Assembly: GCF_030815485.1 (NCBI RefSeq)
Contig: NZ_JAUSWV010000002.1
Coordinates: 5,704,001 to 5,768,000 of the forward strand
Direction: 5' to 3'
DNA length: 64,000 nucleotides
From: Streptomyces rishiriensis
GTDB taxonomy: Bacteria; Actinomycetota; Actinomycetes; Streptomycetales; Streptomycetaceae
The notes below the pieces were generated by a model. The model saw only the letters and a list, made by a program, of their open reading frames with translations. It was not told the DNA's origin and did no database searches. The position numbers and the translations under genes were made by a program. Positions 9,020-18,147 of the stretch are shown in pieces; within the stretch, counting starts at the first letter, position 1, and every line of letters begins with the position of its first letter.

Positions 9020-10039
9020 TCAGTCGTCGTACTGGACCGTGCCGTCCGTGTGCAGGGTGGGGTGGAGCTTCATGGGGCCGTACTCGTCGAGGTCCGACGG
9101 GCGGGGCGGCTCGGGGCCGTCGGGACCCAGGCGGACCATCCGCTCGACGCGGCAGATCCGGAACACGCGGTCCTCCACACTCGCCTCGTCGGCCCGGCCC
9201 GCCGCCCGGAACGCCTCCGCCGCCCGCGCGTACAGGGCCTTCTTGCGCTCGTCGAAGCGGTAGAGCATCGCCCAGACCCGGGCCATCCCCTCGTACAGCG
9301 AACGGCGCGCCTCGTGCGGGGTCGCCGCCAGGGAGCCGCACGGGGTCCAGCCGGACCCGTCACGTTCGGCCACGGAGAAGCCGACGGGCAGCCGCACCAC
9401 GTCCGGGTGCGTCCGGGCGGCCCATTCGGAGTCCGCGCGCACGTCGGCGGGGAAGCGGGCGCCCGTGTACGTGAAGTCGCGCAGGCCCAGCCGGAGGGCG
9501 CCCGCCATCGGGCCCTCGTCCCGGCCGGGGTCCAGGACGTAGCCCACGTCCGGCGACGGGGCGGCGCCCGGGTCCTCCCACGACGGGCACACCGGCTCGA
9601 GGTCGGTGGGCCGGGGCGGCTCCAGGCCGTCGTCGCCGGTCCGGGCGAACTCGTCGCCGCGCACCACCCGGTAGCGCACGCCCAGGGCCTCCACCTCGTC
9701 GGCCGGGGCCCGCTCCAGCACGGCCACGGCCGCCAGCAGCTCGCGCCGGGCGGCGCGGTCGTCGGTGCCGTCCTTCGCCTTGAACCACAGGTGCGAGTTG
9801 AGTCCGTCGCGGGCCTGCTGGGGCATGCCGTCCACCACCGGCTTCAGCAGCCGCCAACCCGGGTCGGCCCTCGCCCGGTCCCGTGCGGCGACACCGAAGA
9901 CGGGTCCGCGCAGCGCGATGTGCGGATAGCGCCGCGAGGCCTCGACGGCGTCCGCCTCCGTCACCCAGGCGACGGGGTCGTCACGGCGGACCAGGTCGGC
10001 GTGGAGGGCGTCGAGACGTCGCTTCCAGTCATCGGTCAT
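9020..10039 (-). CDS. DUF5954-like conserved protein
   Basis: A soluble 339-aa protein starting at ATG 10039 (MTDDWKRRLDALHADLV). It is rich in Arg, Asp and Pro and has no signal peptide or membrane segment. The motifs EPPRPTDLEPVCPSWEDP and, near the end, PEPPRPSDLDEYGPMKLHPTLHTDGTVQYDD are two copies of an E/P-P-R-P-(S/T)-DL element. This pattern fits a Streptomyces family I recall as DUF5954. The function is unknown. The frame is open much further upstream but loses family character there. It may be co-transcribed with the GNAT gene 131 bp upstream. Confidence 0.75.
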   Translation of the reverse strand: MTDDWKRRLDALHADLVRRDDPVAWVTEADAVEASRRYPHIALRGPVFGVAARDRARADPGWRLLKPVVDGMPQQARDGLNSHLWFKAKDGTDDRAARRELLAAVAVLERAPADEVEALGVRYRVVRGDEFARTGDDGLEPPRPTDLEPVCPSWEDPGAAPSPDVGYVLDPGRDEGPMAGALRLGLRDFTYTGARFPADVRADSEWAARTHPDVVRLPVGFSVAERDGSGWTPCGSLAATPHEARRSLYEGMARVWAMLYRFDERKKALYARAAEAFRAAGRADEASVEDRVFRICRVERMVRLGPDGPEPPRPSDLDEYGPMKLHPTLHTDGTVQYDD

Positions 10040-10170
10040 ACGCGCATTGTGGTCGTGGCGGCGGACGACTTCGGGGTGAATGCCACAAGTGGGCGGGGTA
10101 CGGAGAGGGGGCGCGAGGGGCGCGCCCCGTCGTGCGGCGCCGAGGGGTGCGCCCTCCGGGCCCCCGGACG

Positions 10171-10827
10171 TCACCTCCGTGTCTCTCCCGTGAACTTCGC
10201 GCTGGTCAGCGATGACTCGACGCGCCACCCCAGGGACTCGTACAGTGCCCGCCCCTGCGGCGTCGCCCCCAGGACGCCGGTGCGGGCGCCCTGTTCGGCC
10301 GCCGCCCGGTGCAGCGTCCGCATGACGAAAGCGCCGAGTCCGCGGCGGCGGTGGCCGGGGGAGGTCTCGATCTGGTCGACGACCGCCGTCGCGCCGGTCG
10401 GGGCGATCTGCCCGCGTGCCGCCAGGGAGCCGTCCGGGGCCGCGACCATGGTGCGGGTCACGCCGCCGCGCGACCAGGTGCGGGTCCGGTAGCCGTCGGG
10501 GGCGGCGCCGGGCGGGGTGTCCGGGAGCGGGGCCGTCATCAGGAAGCCGGGCTCGGGGTCGATCCACCAGCCGGGACCCAGCCAGGGCCCGACCACCGCC
10601 GGGTCGGCGAACACCTTCAGCCAGACGCCGGCCCCGGTCACCGCGCCCGCCACTTTCCGGACGGTCGGCTCCGCCACCGCGTCGTTCGTGGCGCCGAGCA
10701 CATGCCGGGTGACGTGATCGGTGCGCGTCCCCACGTCGACGGTCCAGCCCCAGGACTCGGCCACGGGTGGAGCGGCCCCCCGCGACACGACCCACCCGTC
10801 CACCCATGCCTGGACGAAACGATCCAT
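10171..10827 (-). CDS. GNAT-family N-acetyltransferase
   Basis: A 218-aa protein starting at ATG 10827, with a CAGGGGG ribosome site upstream. The C-terminal half carries the acetyl-CoA binding signature of GNAT enzymes: VVDQIETSPGHRRRGLGAFVMRTL, a Q/RxxGxG/A-type loop, then the family's late ALYESLGWR. The N-terminal 110 residues are not recognisable beyond the family. The substrate is unknown. It is divergent from lon across a regulatory intergenic region. Confidence 0.85.
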   Translation of the reverse strand: MDRFVQAWVDGWVVSRGAAPPVAESWGWTVDVGTRTDHVTRHVLGATNDAVAEPTVRKVAGAVTGAGVWLKVFADPAVVGPWLGPGWWIDPEPGFLMTAPLPDTPPGAAPDGYRTRTWSRGGVTRTMVAAPDGSLAARGQIAPTGATAVVDQIETSPGHRRRGLGAFVMRTLHRAAAEQGARTGVLGATPQGRALYESLGWRVESSLTSAKFTGETRR

Positions 10828-10924
10828 GACAACCCCCTGGAAGCGGCCGCGTAACGGGCTCATCGCTTATTGGCCTCTTACGTCTGACCGTAAGTCCGAA
10901 GCGGCCCGCCGCAACAGCCGTGAT

Positions 10925-10938
10925 CGCCCACAGCGAAC
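10925..10938 (-). promoter_or_regulatory. ClgR-box-like site upstream of lon
   Basis: The sequence CGC-CCACA-GCGAAC is the reverse complement of the ClgR consensus GTTCGC-N5-GCG described for clpP, clpC and lon promoters in streptomycetes. It sits 80-93 bp before the lon start codon. The match is by eye and binding is inferred. Confidence 0.6.
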
Positions 10939-10976
10939 GGGCCCTCGGGTGGGGAACATTCGAAGACTCAGGTGCA

Positions 10977-10995
10977 TTGAGTCGGCATAGCTCAA
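10977..10995. promoter_or_regulatory. HAIR-like HspR operator in the lon promoter
   Basis: TTGAGT-cggcata-GCTCAA matches 11 of the 12 core arm positions of the HspR operator CTTGAGT-N7-ACTCAAG with the exact 7-bp spacer. It ends 22 bp before the lon start codon, which suits heat-shock repression. lon is a known HAIR/HspR regulon member in actinomycetes. Confidence 0.7.
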
Positions 10996-11017
10996 CTTGA
11001 CTGCCGAAGGGGAGATC

Positions 11018-13432
11018 ATGGCTTCGCTGTCCACCTCACTCACCCTGCCCGTGTTGCCTCTCGACGACGAGGTCGTGCTCCCCGGCATGGTGGTTCCACT
11101 GGACCTCAACGACACCGATGTGCGGGCCGCGGTGGAGGCCGCTGAGGCCGCCGCCCGTTCAACGCCCGGCAAGCCTCAGGTACTCCTGGTGCCGCGCGTC
11201 GACGGGACCTACGCGGGCACCGGTGTGCTCGGCACCGTCGAGCAGGTCGGCCGGCTGGCCGACGGCGACCCGGGCGCGCTGATCCGCGGCCGCGGCCGCG
11301 TGAAGATCGGCGCGGGCACCACCGGGCCCGGCGCGGCCCTGTGGGTCGAGGGGACGAGGGTCGACCAGGCCGTCCCCGAGCCGCTGCCCGGTCATGTCGC
11401 CGAACTCGTCAAGGAGTACAAGGCGCTCGCCACCGCCTGGCTGCGCAAGCGCGGCGCCTGGCAGGTCGTCGACCGCGTCCAGGCCATCGACGACGTCTCC
11501 ACGCTCGCCGACAACTCGGGTTACTCGCCGTTCCTGACCACCGAGCAGAAGGTGGAGCTCCTGGAGACCGCCGACCCGGTGGTCCGCCTGAAGCTCGCCA
11601 CCCAGCAGCTGCGCGACCACCTGGCCGAGCAGGACGTGGCCGAGACCATCGCCAAGGACGTCCAGGAGGGCGTCGACAAGCAGCAGCGCGAATTCCTGCT
11701 GCGGCGCCAGCTCGAGGCCGTGCGCAAGGAGCTGCGCGAGCTCAACGGCGAACAGGAGGGCGAGGAGTCCGACGACTACCGCGCCCGTGTCGAGGCCGCC
11801 GACCTGCCCGAGAAGGTCCGCGAGGCCGCCCTCAAGGAGGTCGACAAGCTGGAGCGGTCCAGCGACCAGTCGCCCGAGGGCTCCTGGATCCGCACCTGGC
11901 TGGACACCGTCCTCGAACTGCCGTGGAACGAGCGGACCGAGGACCGGTACGACATCCAGGGCGCCCGCTCCGTCCTCGACGCCGAGCACGCCGGCCTGGA
12001 CGACGTGAAGGAGCGGATCACCGAGTACCTCGCGGTGCGCAAGCGGCGCGGTGAGCGCGGCCTGGGCGTCGTGGGCGGCCGGCGCGGCGGTGCCGTGCTG
12101 GCGCTCGTCGGCCCGCCCGGGGTCGGCAAGACCAGCCTCGGCGAGTCCGTCGCGCACGCCATGGGCCGCAAGTTCGTCCGGGTCGCCCTCGGCGGCGTCC
12201 GGGACGAGGCCGAGATCCGCGGTCACCGCCGTACGTACGTCGGCGCGCTGCCCGGCCGGATCGTGCGGGCGATCAAGGAGGCCGGGTCGCTGAACCCGGT
12301 GGTGCTCCTCGACGAGATCGACAAGGTGGGATCCGACTTCCGGGGCGACCCGGCGGCCGCCCTGCTGGAGGTCCTGGACCCGGCGCAGAACCACACGTTC
12401 CGCGACCACTACCTGGAGGTCGAGCTCGACCTGTCGGACGTGGTCTTCCTGGCCACCGCCAACGTGCTCGAAGCCATCCCGGAGGCGCTGCTCGACCGTA
12501 TGGAGCTGGTCCGCCTCGACGGCTACACCGAGGACGAGAAGGTCGTCATCGCCCGCGACCACCTGCTCCCGCGCCAGCTGGAGCGGGCCGGCCTGGACAG
12601 GGACGAGGTGACCCTCGACGAGAGCGCGCTGCGCAAGCTCGCCGGCGAGTACACCCGCGAGGCGGGGGTGCGCACCCTGGAGCGGTCCATCGCGCGGCTG
12701 CTGCGCAAGGTCGCCGCCCAGCACGAACTGGGCGAGCGGAAGCTGCCGTTCACCATCCGGGACGAGGACCTGCGCGCGCTGATCGGCCGGCCGCACCACG
12801 TGCCCGAGTCCGCCCAGGACCCGGCCGAGCGCCGCACGGCCGTGCCCGGGGTCGCGACCGGCCTCGCGGTCACCGGCGCCGGCGGTGACGTGCTCTTCGT
12901 CGAGGCGTCGCTGGCCGACCCGGAGACCGGCGCGGCGGGCCTGACCCTGACCGGTCAGCTCGGTGACGTGATGAAGGAGTCGGCGCAGATCGCGCTCAGC
13001 TTCCTGCGCAGCCACGGCGCCGAACTGGAACTGCCGGTGGGCGACCTGAAGGACCGGGGCGTGCACATCCACTTCCCGGCGGGCGCGGTCCCGAAGGACG
13101 GTCCGAGCGCCGGCGTCACGATGACGACCGCCCTCGCGTCCCTGCTGTCCGGCCGCCTCGTCCGCACGGACGTGGCGATGACCGGCGAGGTCTCGCTGAC
13201 CGGCCGGGTCCTGCCGATCGGCGGTGTGAAGCAGAAGCTGCTCGCCGCGCACCGGGCCGGTGTCACGACCGTCGTGATCCCCAAGCGCAACGAGCCCGAC
13301 CTGGACGACGTCCCGGCGGAGGTGCTGGACAAGCTGGACGTCCACGCCGTCACGGATGTCCGCCAGGTCCTGGAACTGGCGCTCGCACCCGCCACGAACG
13401 GCGCGGCGCCGGAGGTTCCGGTCGCGGCGTGA
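11018..13432 (+). CDS. lon: ATP-dependent Lon protease
   Basis: A cytosolic AAA+ serine protease that degrades misfolded and regulatory proteins. ATG 11018 follows AAGGGGAG and gives 804 aa, the typical LonA length; an in-frame TTG at 10997 is less likely. The N-terminal substrate-binding domain starts at LPVLPLDDEVVLPGMVVPL. The AAA+ module has Walker A GPPGVGKT (365-372) and Walker B VVLLDEIDK. The C-terminal protease domain has the catalytic dyad Ser697 (DGPSAG) and Lys740 (KQKLLAA), spaced 43 residues apart as in E. coli Lon. The promoter carries HspR-like and ClgR-like sites, implying stress control, and a hairpin terminator follows. Confidence 0.98.
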   Translation: MASLSTSLTLPVLPLDDEVVLPGMVVPLDLNDTDVRAAVEAAEAAARSTPGKPQVLLVPRVDGTYAGTGVLGTVEQVGRLADGDPGALIRGRGRVKIGAGTTGPGAALWVEGTRVDQAVPEPLPGHVAELVKEYKALATAWLRKRGAWQVVDRVQAIDDVSTLADNSGYSPFLTTEQKVELLETADPVVRLKLATQQLRDHLAEQDVAETIAKDVQEGVDKQQREFLLRRQLEAVRKELRELNGEQEGEESDDYRARVEAADLPEKVREAALKEVDKLERSSDQSPEGSWIRTWLDTVLELPWNERTEDRYDIQGARSVLDAEHAGLDDVKERITEYLAVRKRRGERGLGVVGGRRGGAVLALVGPPGVGKTSLGESVAHAMGRKFVRVALGGVRDEAEIRGHRRTYVGALPGRIVRAIKEAGSLNPVVLLDEIDKVGSDFRGDPAAALLEVLDPAQNHTFRDHYLEVELDLSDVVFLATANVLEAIPEALLDRMELVRLDGYTEDEKVVIARDHLLPRQLERAGLDRDEVTLDESALRKLAGEYTREAGVRTLERSIARLLRKVAAQHELGERKLPFTIRDEDLRALIGRPHHVPESAQDPAERRTAVPGVATGLAVTGAGGDVLFVEASLADPETGAAGLTLTGQLGDVMKESAQIALSFLRSHGAELELPVGDLKDRGVHIHFPAGAVPKDGPSAGVTMTTALASLLSGRLVRTDVAMTGEVSLTGRVLPIGGVKQKLLAAHRAGVTTVVIPKRNEPDLDDVPAEVLDKLDVHAVTDVRQVLELALAPATNGAAPEVPVAA

Positions 13433-13449
13433 CGGACGCGACCGGAAGC

Positions 13450-13487
13450 GGAAGGCCCGGGTCCCTTGAGGGAGACCCGGGCCTTCC
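13450..13487 (+). terminator. lon terminator
   Basis: A 14-bp perfect stem (13450-13463 with 13474-13487) and a 10-nt loop begin 18 bp after the lon stop codon. Confidence 0.85.
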
Positions 13488-13567
13488 CGGTTCCGCCGCC
13501 GGCCCCGCACCGGGGTCCTGGGAAGCGCCGCCGGTCGCTGCCTGCGAAATACTGAGGAGCTGCGCCG

Positions 13568-14101
13568 ATGGCGGCGACCGGCGAGATCAGGGGTGCTGAC
13601 GTGCACGAGGACACAAACGGCGACGGACGCGACAGCGGGTCCGGCACGTCGTCGCGTGGTGTGGAGCAGGGCGACCGGGAGTTCCTGTCCCTGGAGCGGG
13701 AGCTCACGGTGCTGCTGCGCCGGGCCCGCGCCAACCAGGGGGAGATGGCCCGTGAGGTCCACCCGGACCTGGAGTCCGCCGCCTACGGGCTCCTCGTCCG
13801 GCTGGAGGAGTGCGGCCGTCAGCGCGCCACGGAACTCGCCGGCTACATCGGGGTCGGCAAGGCCACCATGTCCCGGCAGCTGCGCGCCCTGGAGCAACTC
13901 GGACTGGTCGCCCGCGAGCCGGACCCGGCGGACGGCCGCGCCTGGCTCGTCGACCTCACCGAGGAGGGGCGCACCCGGGTGAGACGGGTCCGCGAGGCCC
14001 GCCGCGAGCGGTACGTCACCCACTTCTCCGACTGGGACCCCCAAGAGGTCTCGGAGCTGGCCCGGCTGCTCCACCAGCTGAACCGGGGGATGGAGAAGTA
14101 G
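13568..14101 (+). CDS. MarR-family transcriptional regulator
   Basis: A 177-aa winged-helix regulator. ATG 13568 follows GAGGAG at good spacing; a later GTG at 13601 would only trim a disordered N-terminus. The MarR core runs from about residue 45: a dimerisation helix, the recognition region TELAGYIGVGKATMSRQLRALEQLGLV, and the wing DPADGRAWLVDLTEEG. Ligand and targets are unknown. It is convergent with the PP2C-like gene and separated from it by only 33 bp. Confidence 0.9.
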   Translation: MAATGEIRGADVHEDTNGDGRDSGSGTSSRGVEQGDREFLSLERELTVLLRRARANQGEMAREVHPDLESAAYGLLVRLEECGRQRATELAGYIGVGKATMSRQLRALEQLGLVAREPDPADGRAWLVDLTEEGRTRVRRVREARRERYVTHFSDWDPQEVSELARLLHQLNRGMEK

Positions 14102-14134
14102 CCGGAGCGAGTCAGGGGGAGCACGGCGACGCCG

Positions 14135-14926
14135 TCACAGCTCCACGCACACCACCGTCGCGTCGTCGTGCGTCTTCGCCCGGCCCAGCAGGACCCGTCC
14201 GGCGTCGTCGTCCGCCCGCTCCAGCTCCCGCACCCGTTCCACCAGCGGCCGCGCACCCTTCTCGCGGACGAGGGTGAACAGGTCCGTCCAGTCGCCCTGG
14301 CCGAAGAGTTCCGTCCAGCGGGTCGCCCCGTCCGACAGCGCGGCCAGCGAGCGGACCTCCGCGCGCGGCACGCTCGCGGTGACCGCCCGGGCGGCCGCAC
14401 CGGGGTCGGCCGCGGCCGTGAAGAAGCCGCCCTCTCTGTTACGGAGCGTGCCGTCGACGACCTCGGCGCTCCGCAGCAGGGCGCGCGGCAGCCGGGCCAG
14501 CCGGTCGTCGCGGACCGGCGTGACCGTGCCGTCCGGGGCGGCCAGCAGCAGCGTCGCGTCGCACAGGACCAGGTACTCGACGGTCAGCGGCGACCAACGC
14601 GCGAGGACCACGGTGGCCTGAGGGGTGCGTGGGTGAGAAAGGTCACAGGTGTCCGCATGGGCCCCGGCGGTACGCGCGATGGCGCGGGCGAGCGCCTCGG
14701 CCAACGGAACATCCGGGAGGGAAACGGTCAGTTCGGTCAGGGCGCCGCCGAGCCGCGCGGTGAACCACGGGACCGAGTGCAGACAGCCGGCGCCGCCCGG
14801 CGGCGGCGTCACCCCGTCCAGCAGGACGAGCGAACCGCCCTGTCCGGAGGCGGGAAGTCCGATACTCGCGAAGTCCTCGTTGGGGCGGGCCCGATCGCCG
14901 GCCTCCGACACAAGTTCCGTACGCAT
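14135..14926 (-). CDS. PP2C-like protein phosphatase
   Basis: A 263-aa protein starting at ATG 14926 (MRTELVSEAGD). The metal-binding pattern of PP2C phosphatases is visible: ARPNEDFASI near the start, LVLLDGVTPPP, LAALSDGATRW, and the terminal KTHDDATVVCVEL. It is single-domain and probably cytosolic. Several PP2C motifs are reduced (DGV rather than DGMG), so activity is likely but not certain. It is encoded divergently from the conservon that follows. A longer frame upstream to 15115 lacks family similarity. Confidence 0.8.
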   Translation of the reverse strand: MRTELVSEAGDRARPNEDFASIGLPASGQGGSLVLLDGVTPPPGGAGCLHSVPWFTARLGGALTELTVSLPDVPLAEALARAIARTAGAHADTCDLSHPRTPQATVVLARWSPLTVEYLVLCDATLLLAAPDGTVTPVRDDRLARLPRALLRSAEVVDGTLRNREGGFFTAAADPGAAARAVTASVPRAEVRSLAALSDGATRWTELFGQGDWTDLFTLVREKGARPLVERVRELERADDDAGRVLLGRAKTHDDATVVCVEL

Positions 14927-15264
14927 CCGGTCAGTCTGCACGACCCCTTCACAGCGTTCGCAAAAGGCTGGCACCCTTCCCGGAATTGACGTAGCTCCGC
15001 AGGTCAGACGCCTGATTTGGGTAGGATTGAAGCACTCCGGGAAGACGTGGCGGCGAATACTGTCAAAGCCCGCCGCCCACGTCCAACCGGCCTGCCGCGC
15101 GCGGGCGCTGCGCACACCGGAGAAACTTGCCCGCCAACTCCCCTCCGATGTTCACTCCTTCGGGTGGCGGGGCAAGCGATGCGGGGCCCCTGCCCACCGG
15201 CACTGGGAGGGTCGGGAACCGTACCGGACGTACGCACCAGTTGACGGAGCGTCACATCCGGCCC
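14927..15264. other. Divergent promoter region between phosphatase gene and conservon
   Basis: A 338-bp non-coding stretch that should carry both promoters. For the rightward genes a TAGGAT -10-like hexamer lies at 15022-15027. An ECF-sigma-like GGAAT-N16-GTC pattern begins at 14982. Neither is convincing alone, and no hairpin or small gene was seen. Confidence 0.4.
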
Positions 15265-18147
15265 ATGGCACACGAGTCAGGAATGCGAGCACCGGTGCAG
15301 AAGACGCGGCCTCGGCGTACAGGCAGGCAGACGGCCTCCGAGGGGGGCGCGGAGCGCACCCCCGTCGGCAAGGGCCGTCCGACCCATGTGCGCAACCGGC
15401 TGATCGTCGCGGTGGCCGTCGTGGCCGCCGCCGTAGCCGGGGCGGGCGCCCCCTCGATCCTCGCCGCCTCCGGGCAGCTGAAGGACTCCCAGGACCTGGT
15501 CACCCTGGCCGAACAGACCCAGGACGCCCTCGCCCTCGCCCAGTCCCTGGCGGACGAGCGCGACGAGGTCACCACCTACGTGGCGGCCGGCCGGGTGAAG
15601 TCCAAGGCGCCCTCCACCCAGGGCAGCGCCCGGGTGGACCGCCAGGCGCGCGAGCTGACCACCGGGACGGAGGTCTCCGAGGCGCTGCGCGAGGCCCTCG
15701 GCTCCGTGCCGTCCGTGCGCCAGTCCGCCCTCACCGGCAAGAGCACGGCGCTCCAGGCGCACGAGGCGTACTCCGGCGCCATCGCCGCGCTCCATGTGCT
15801 CGTCGACCGGCTGGCCGAGGAGATGCCGCCCCGCGCGGGCTCCGGCGCCTACGCCCTCGCCGAACTCGACACCGTCGTCCAGCAGGCCTCCGCGACCCGG
15901 GGACTGCTGCTCGCGGCACTGAACGTGCCGACGGGTACGGAGACCGCGTACGACCCCGTCACCGGGCGGTCGGTCACCGAGAAGGTCTCCTCGGACGCCG
16001 ACACCAAGCAGCGCAACGCGCTCACCGCCGCAGCGCAGCAGGCCCGGCTGCGCTCCGACGCGGCCCTCGCGGACTTCCGGGAGGGCGCGCCGCAGGAGGC
16101 GGTGGCCGCGTACGACTCCACGGTCACCGGCGGAGACGTCGACACGGCCGAGGCCTACCTCGCCTCCCTCACCGACCAGCCGAAGCTGAGCGACGGCGAA
16201 CTCGACACCAGCGTCAAGAAGCTCGACGCCGCGCTCTCCGCCCGGGTCGACCTGATGCGCGGGGCCGAGTCCTCGCTGTACGGCCATCGCGTCGAGGACC
16301 TCTCCCGGCTGCGCGACGACGACGTCACCGACCTGGAGCTGCGCGTCACCCTCCTCGGGGCCCTGATGCTGCTGGCGGTCGTGGTCGCGACGGGCATGGC
16401 ACGCAGCCTCACCCGCCCGCTGTCCGTCCTGCGCCGGGGGTCGGCGCGACTGGCGGAGGCCGAGCACCCGGCGGCGGAGGAACCGGTCCGGTTCACCGGC
16501 CGCAACGACGAGTTCGCCCAGGTCGTCCGCTCCGTCAACGCCCTGCACGAGCACGCCGTGGCGCTCCACGAGCGCGTCGGCACCCTGGAGTCCGACCGCA
16601 AACACCTCGTCGGTCAGCGTCAGCGGATGGCCGACGCCCGCGAGGAACTGCGCACCGAACTCGCCGACTCCGCCGCTCAGCTCGCCGGGCTGCGGGACAG
16701 CATCGGCGGCACCTTCGTCAACCTCGCCCTGCGCACCCTCGGCCTCGTCGAACGGCAACTGGCCGTCATCGAGGGGCTGGAGGAGCGCGAGCAGGACCCC
16801 GACCGGCTGGCCACGCTCTTCAAGCTCGACCACTTCGCCACCGTCATGCGCCGCCACAGCGAGAACCTGCTGGTGCTGGCCGGCACGGAACACGTCCAGC
16901 AGCACGCGGGACCGATCCCGCTGGTGGACGTCGTCCGCGCGGCGGTCAGTGAGATCGAGCGGTACGAGCGGGTGCGCATCTCCGCGCTTCCGCCGCACGC
17001 GCACGTGGCCGGATTCGCCGCGGACGACCTCTCCCACCTGCTGGCCGAACTCATGGAGAACGCCACCTCGTTCTCCCCGCCCGACCTGCCCGTCGAGGTC
17101 TCCGGCTGGCTCCTGGAGAACGGCGAGGTCATGCTCTCCGTCCAGGACGAGGGCATCGGCATGGCCGAGGACCGGATGAGCCGCCTCAACGCCCGCCTCG
17201 CCGAGTTCGACCCCGAGACGCCGTACGACCAGGAGGGCGAGGAGGGTCTCGGCCTCGGCCTGTTCGTGGTGGCCAGGCTCGCCCACCGACACGGGGCGCG
17301 GGTGCGGCTGCGCGAGCAGAAGCAGGGCGGGGTGGCGGCGGTCGTCGTCCTGCCGGCCACGCTCCTCGCCGCGGCCCCGGCCGCCGCGATCCCGATGACG
17401 AACCCGGCGGCCACGCCCCAGTCCTTCTCGCTGCCGGGGGCGACCGCGGAGGCCAACTCCAACGTCCTGCCGGGCCGTACGAAGCCCGCGGACCCGCTGG
17501 TCGCGCTGGCGGAGAAGGCGGTACGGCAGACGGAGGCCCCGGCAGGAACGCCCGCGCCGGCTCCGGAGCACCTCCCGGCCGAGACACCGGCCGAGACGAC
17601 GATGGAACTGCTGCTGCCGAACCCGCAGGGCGAGGAAGCAGGAGAAGCGGCGGCCACCGACGGGGCGGGGGAGCGGAGCGCCACCGACCTCCTCGCCCCC
17701 GACCCTGCCGCACCCGACGGCGGGCACACCCCACCGGTCCCACCCGCACCCGGCGGCGAACCCGCCGATGGTGAACTCATCGACGGCGGACCCGCCGACG
17801 GCGAACCCGCCGCGGGCGAGGCCGAGGCGGAGCACGCCCGCACACCGGACGCCCCGGAAGAGCTCGTCACGGACAAGGGCCTCCCGAAGCGCACCCCCAA
17901 GATCACCGCACCCAGCCAAGCCCCGCGCCAGCGGACCGGTTCCGTCGACGCGGACGCCCTCCGCCGCCGTCTGGGCGGTTTCCGCCGGGGGGCGGAGGCC
18001 GGCTACCGCGACGTGGAAGCCGAAATCGCCGAACGGACGGGCCAGAACCAGGTCCCGTCCACCGGAGCAACTCGAAAAACAACTCAAGAAGCACGCGCAC
18101 ACGCCGAAGAAAGCACGGGGGGCACAGTCGAGGAGGCAAGCAGTTGA
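15265..18147 (+). CDS. cvnA: Conservon sensor-kinase-like protein CvnA
   Basis: A large membrane-bound kinase-like protein (about 960 aa), first gene of a conservon. A membrane helix near residues 45-65 (LIVAVAVVAAAVAGAG) is followed by an extracytoplasmic nitrate-sensor-like helical domain. A second helix (LLGALMLLAVVVATGMA) leads into HAMP, then a HATPase (LMENATSFSPPD, QDEGIGMAEDRM, GLGLGLFVVARL). The DHp-like helix reads LDHFATVMRRHSENLLVL, typical of Cvn/nitrate-sensor kinases that lack a cognate response regulator. The last 250 residues are Pro/Ala/Glu-rich and disordered. The start is uncertain: ATG 15265, ATG 15283 and GTG 15295 are all possible, none with a strong ribosome site. The stop overlaps cvnB. 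Confidence 0.9.
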   Translation: MAHESGMRAPVQKTRPRRTGRQTASEGGAERTPVGKGRPTHVRNRLIVAVAVVAAAVAGAGAPSILAASGQLKDSQDLVTLAEQTQDALALAQSLADERDEVTTYVAAGRVKSKAPSTQGSARVDRQARELTTGTEVSEALREALGSVPSVRQSALTGKSTALQAHEAYSGAIAALHVLVDRLAEEMPPRAGSGAYALAELDTVVQQASATRGLLLAALNVPTGTETAYDPVTGRSVTEKVSSDADTKQRNALTAAAQQARLRSDAALADFREGAPQEAVAAYDSTVTGGDVDTAEAYLASLTDQPKLSDGELDTSVKKLDAALSARVDLMRGAESSLYGHRVEDLSRLRDDDVTDLELRVTLLGALMLLAVVVATGMARSLTRPLSVLRRGSARLAEAEHPAAEEPVRFTGRNDEFAQVVRSVNALHEHAVALHERVGTLESDRKHLVGQRQRMADAREELRTELADSAAQLAGLRDSIGGTFVNLALRTLGLVERQLAVIEGLEEREQDPDRLATLFKLDHFATVMRRHSENLLVLAGTEHVQQHAGPIPLVDVVRAAVSEIERYERVRISALPPHAHVAGFAADDLSHLLAELMENATSFSPPDLPVEVSGWLLENGEVMLSVQDEGIGMAEDRMSRLNARLAEFDPETPYDQEGEEGLGLGLFVVARLAHRHGARVRLREQKQGGVAAVVVLPATLLAAAPAAAIPMTNPAATPQSFSLPGATAEANSNVLPGRTKPADPLVALAEKAVRQTEAPAGTPAPAPEHLPAETPAETTMELLLPNPQGEEAGEAAATDGAGERSATDLLAPDPAAPDGGHTPPVPPAPGGEPADGELIDGGPADGEPAAGEAEAEHARTPDAPEELVTDKGLPKRTPKITAPSQAPRQRTGSVDADALRRRLGGFRRGAEAGYRDVEAEIAERTGQNQVPSTGATRKTTQEARAHAEESTGGTVEEASS

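Noticed and set aside
10927..10995. GACTCA-N7-TGAGTC inverted repeat in the lon promoter as the HspR site.
   Set aside because: Its arms are in the opposite order to HAIR (TGAGT before ACTCA). The overlapping TTGAGT-N7-GCTCAA fits the consensus and was used instead.
15277..18102. Long open frame antisense to cvnA.
   Set aside because: Same artefact: no ribosome site, no domain, and the opposite strand carries a clear conservon protein.
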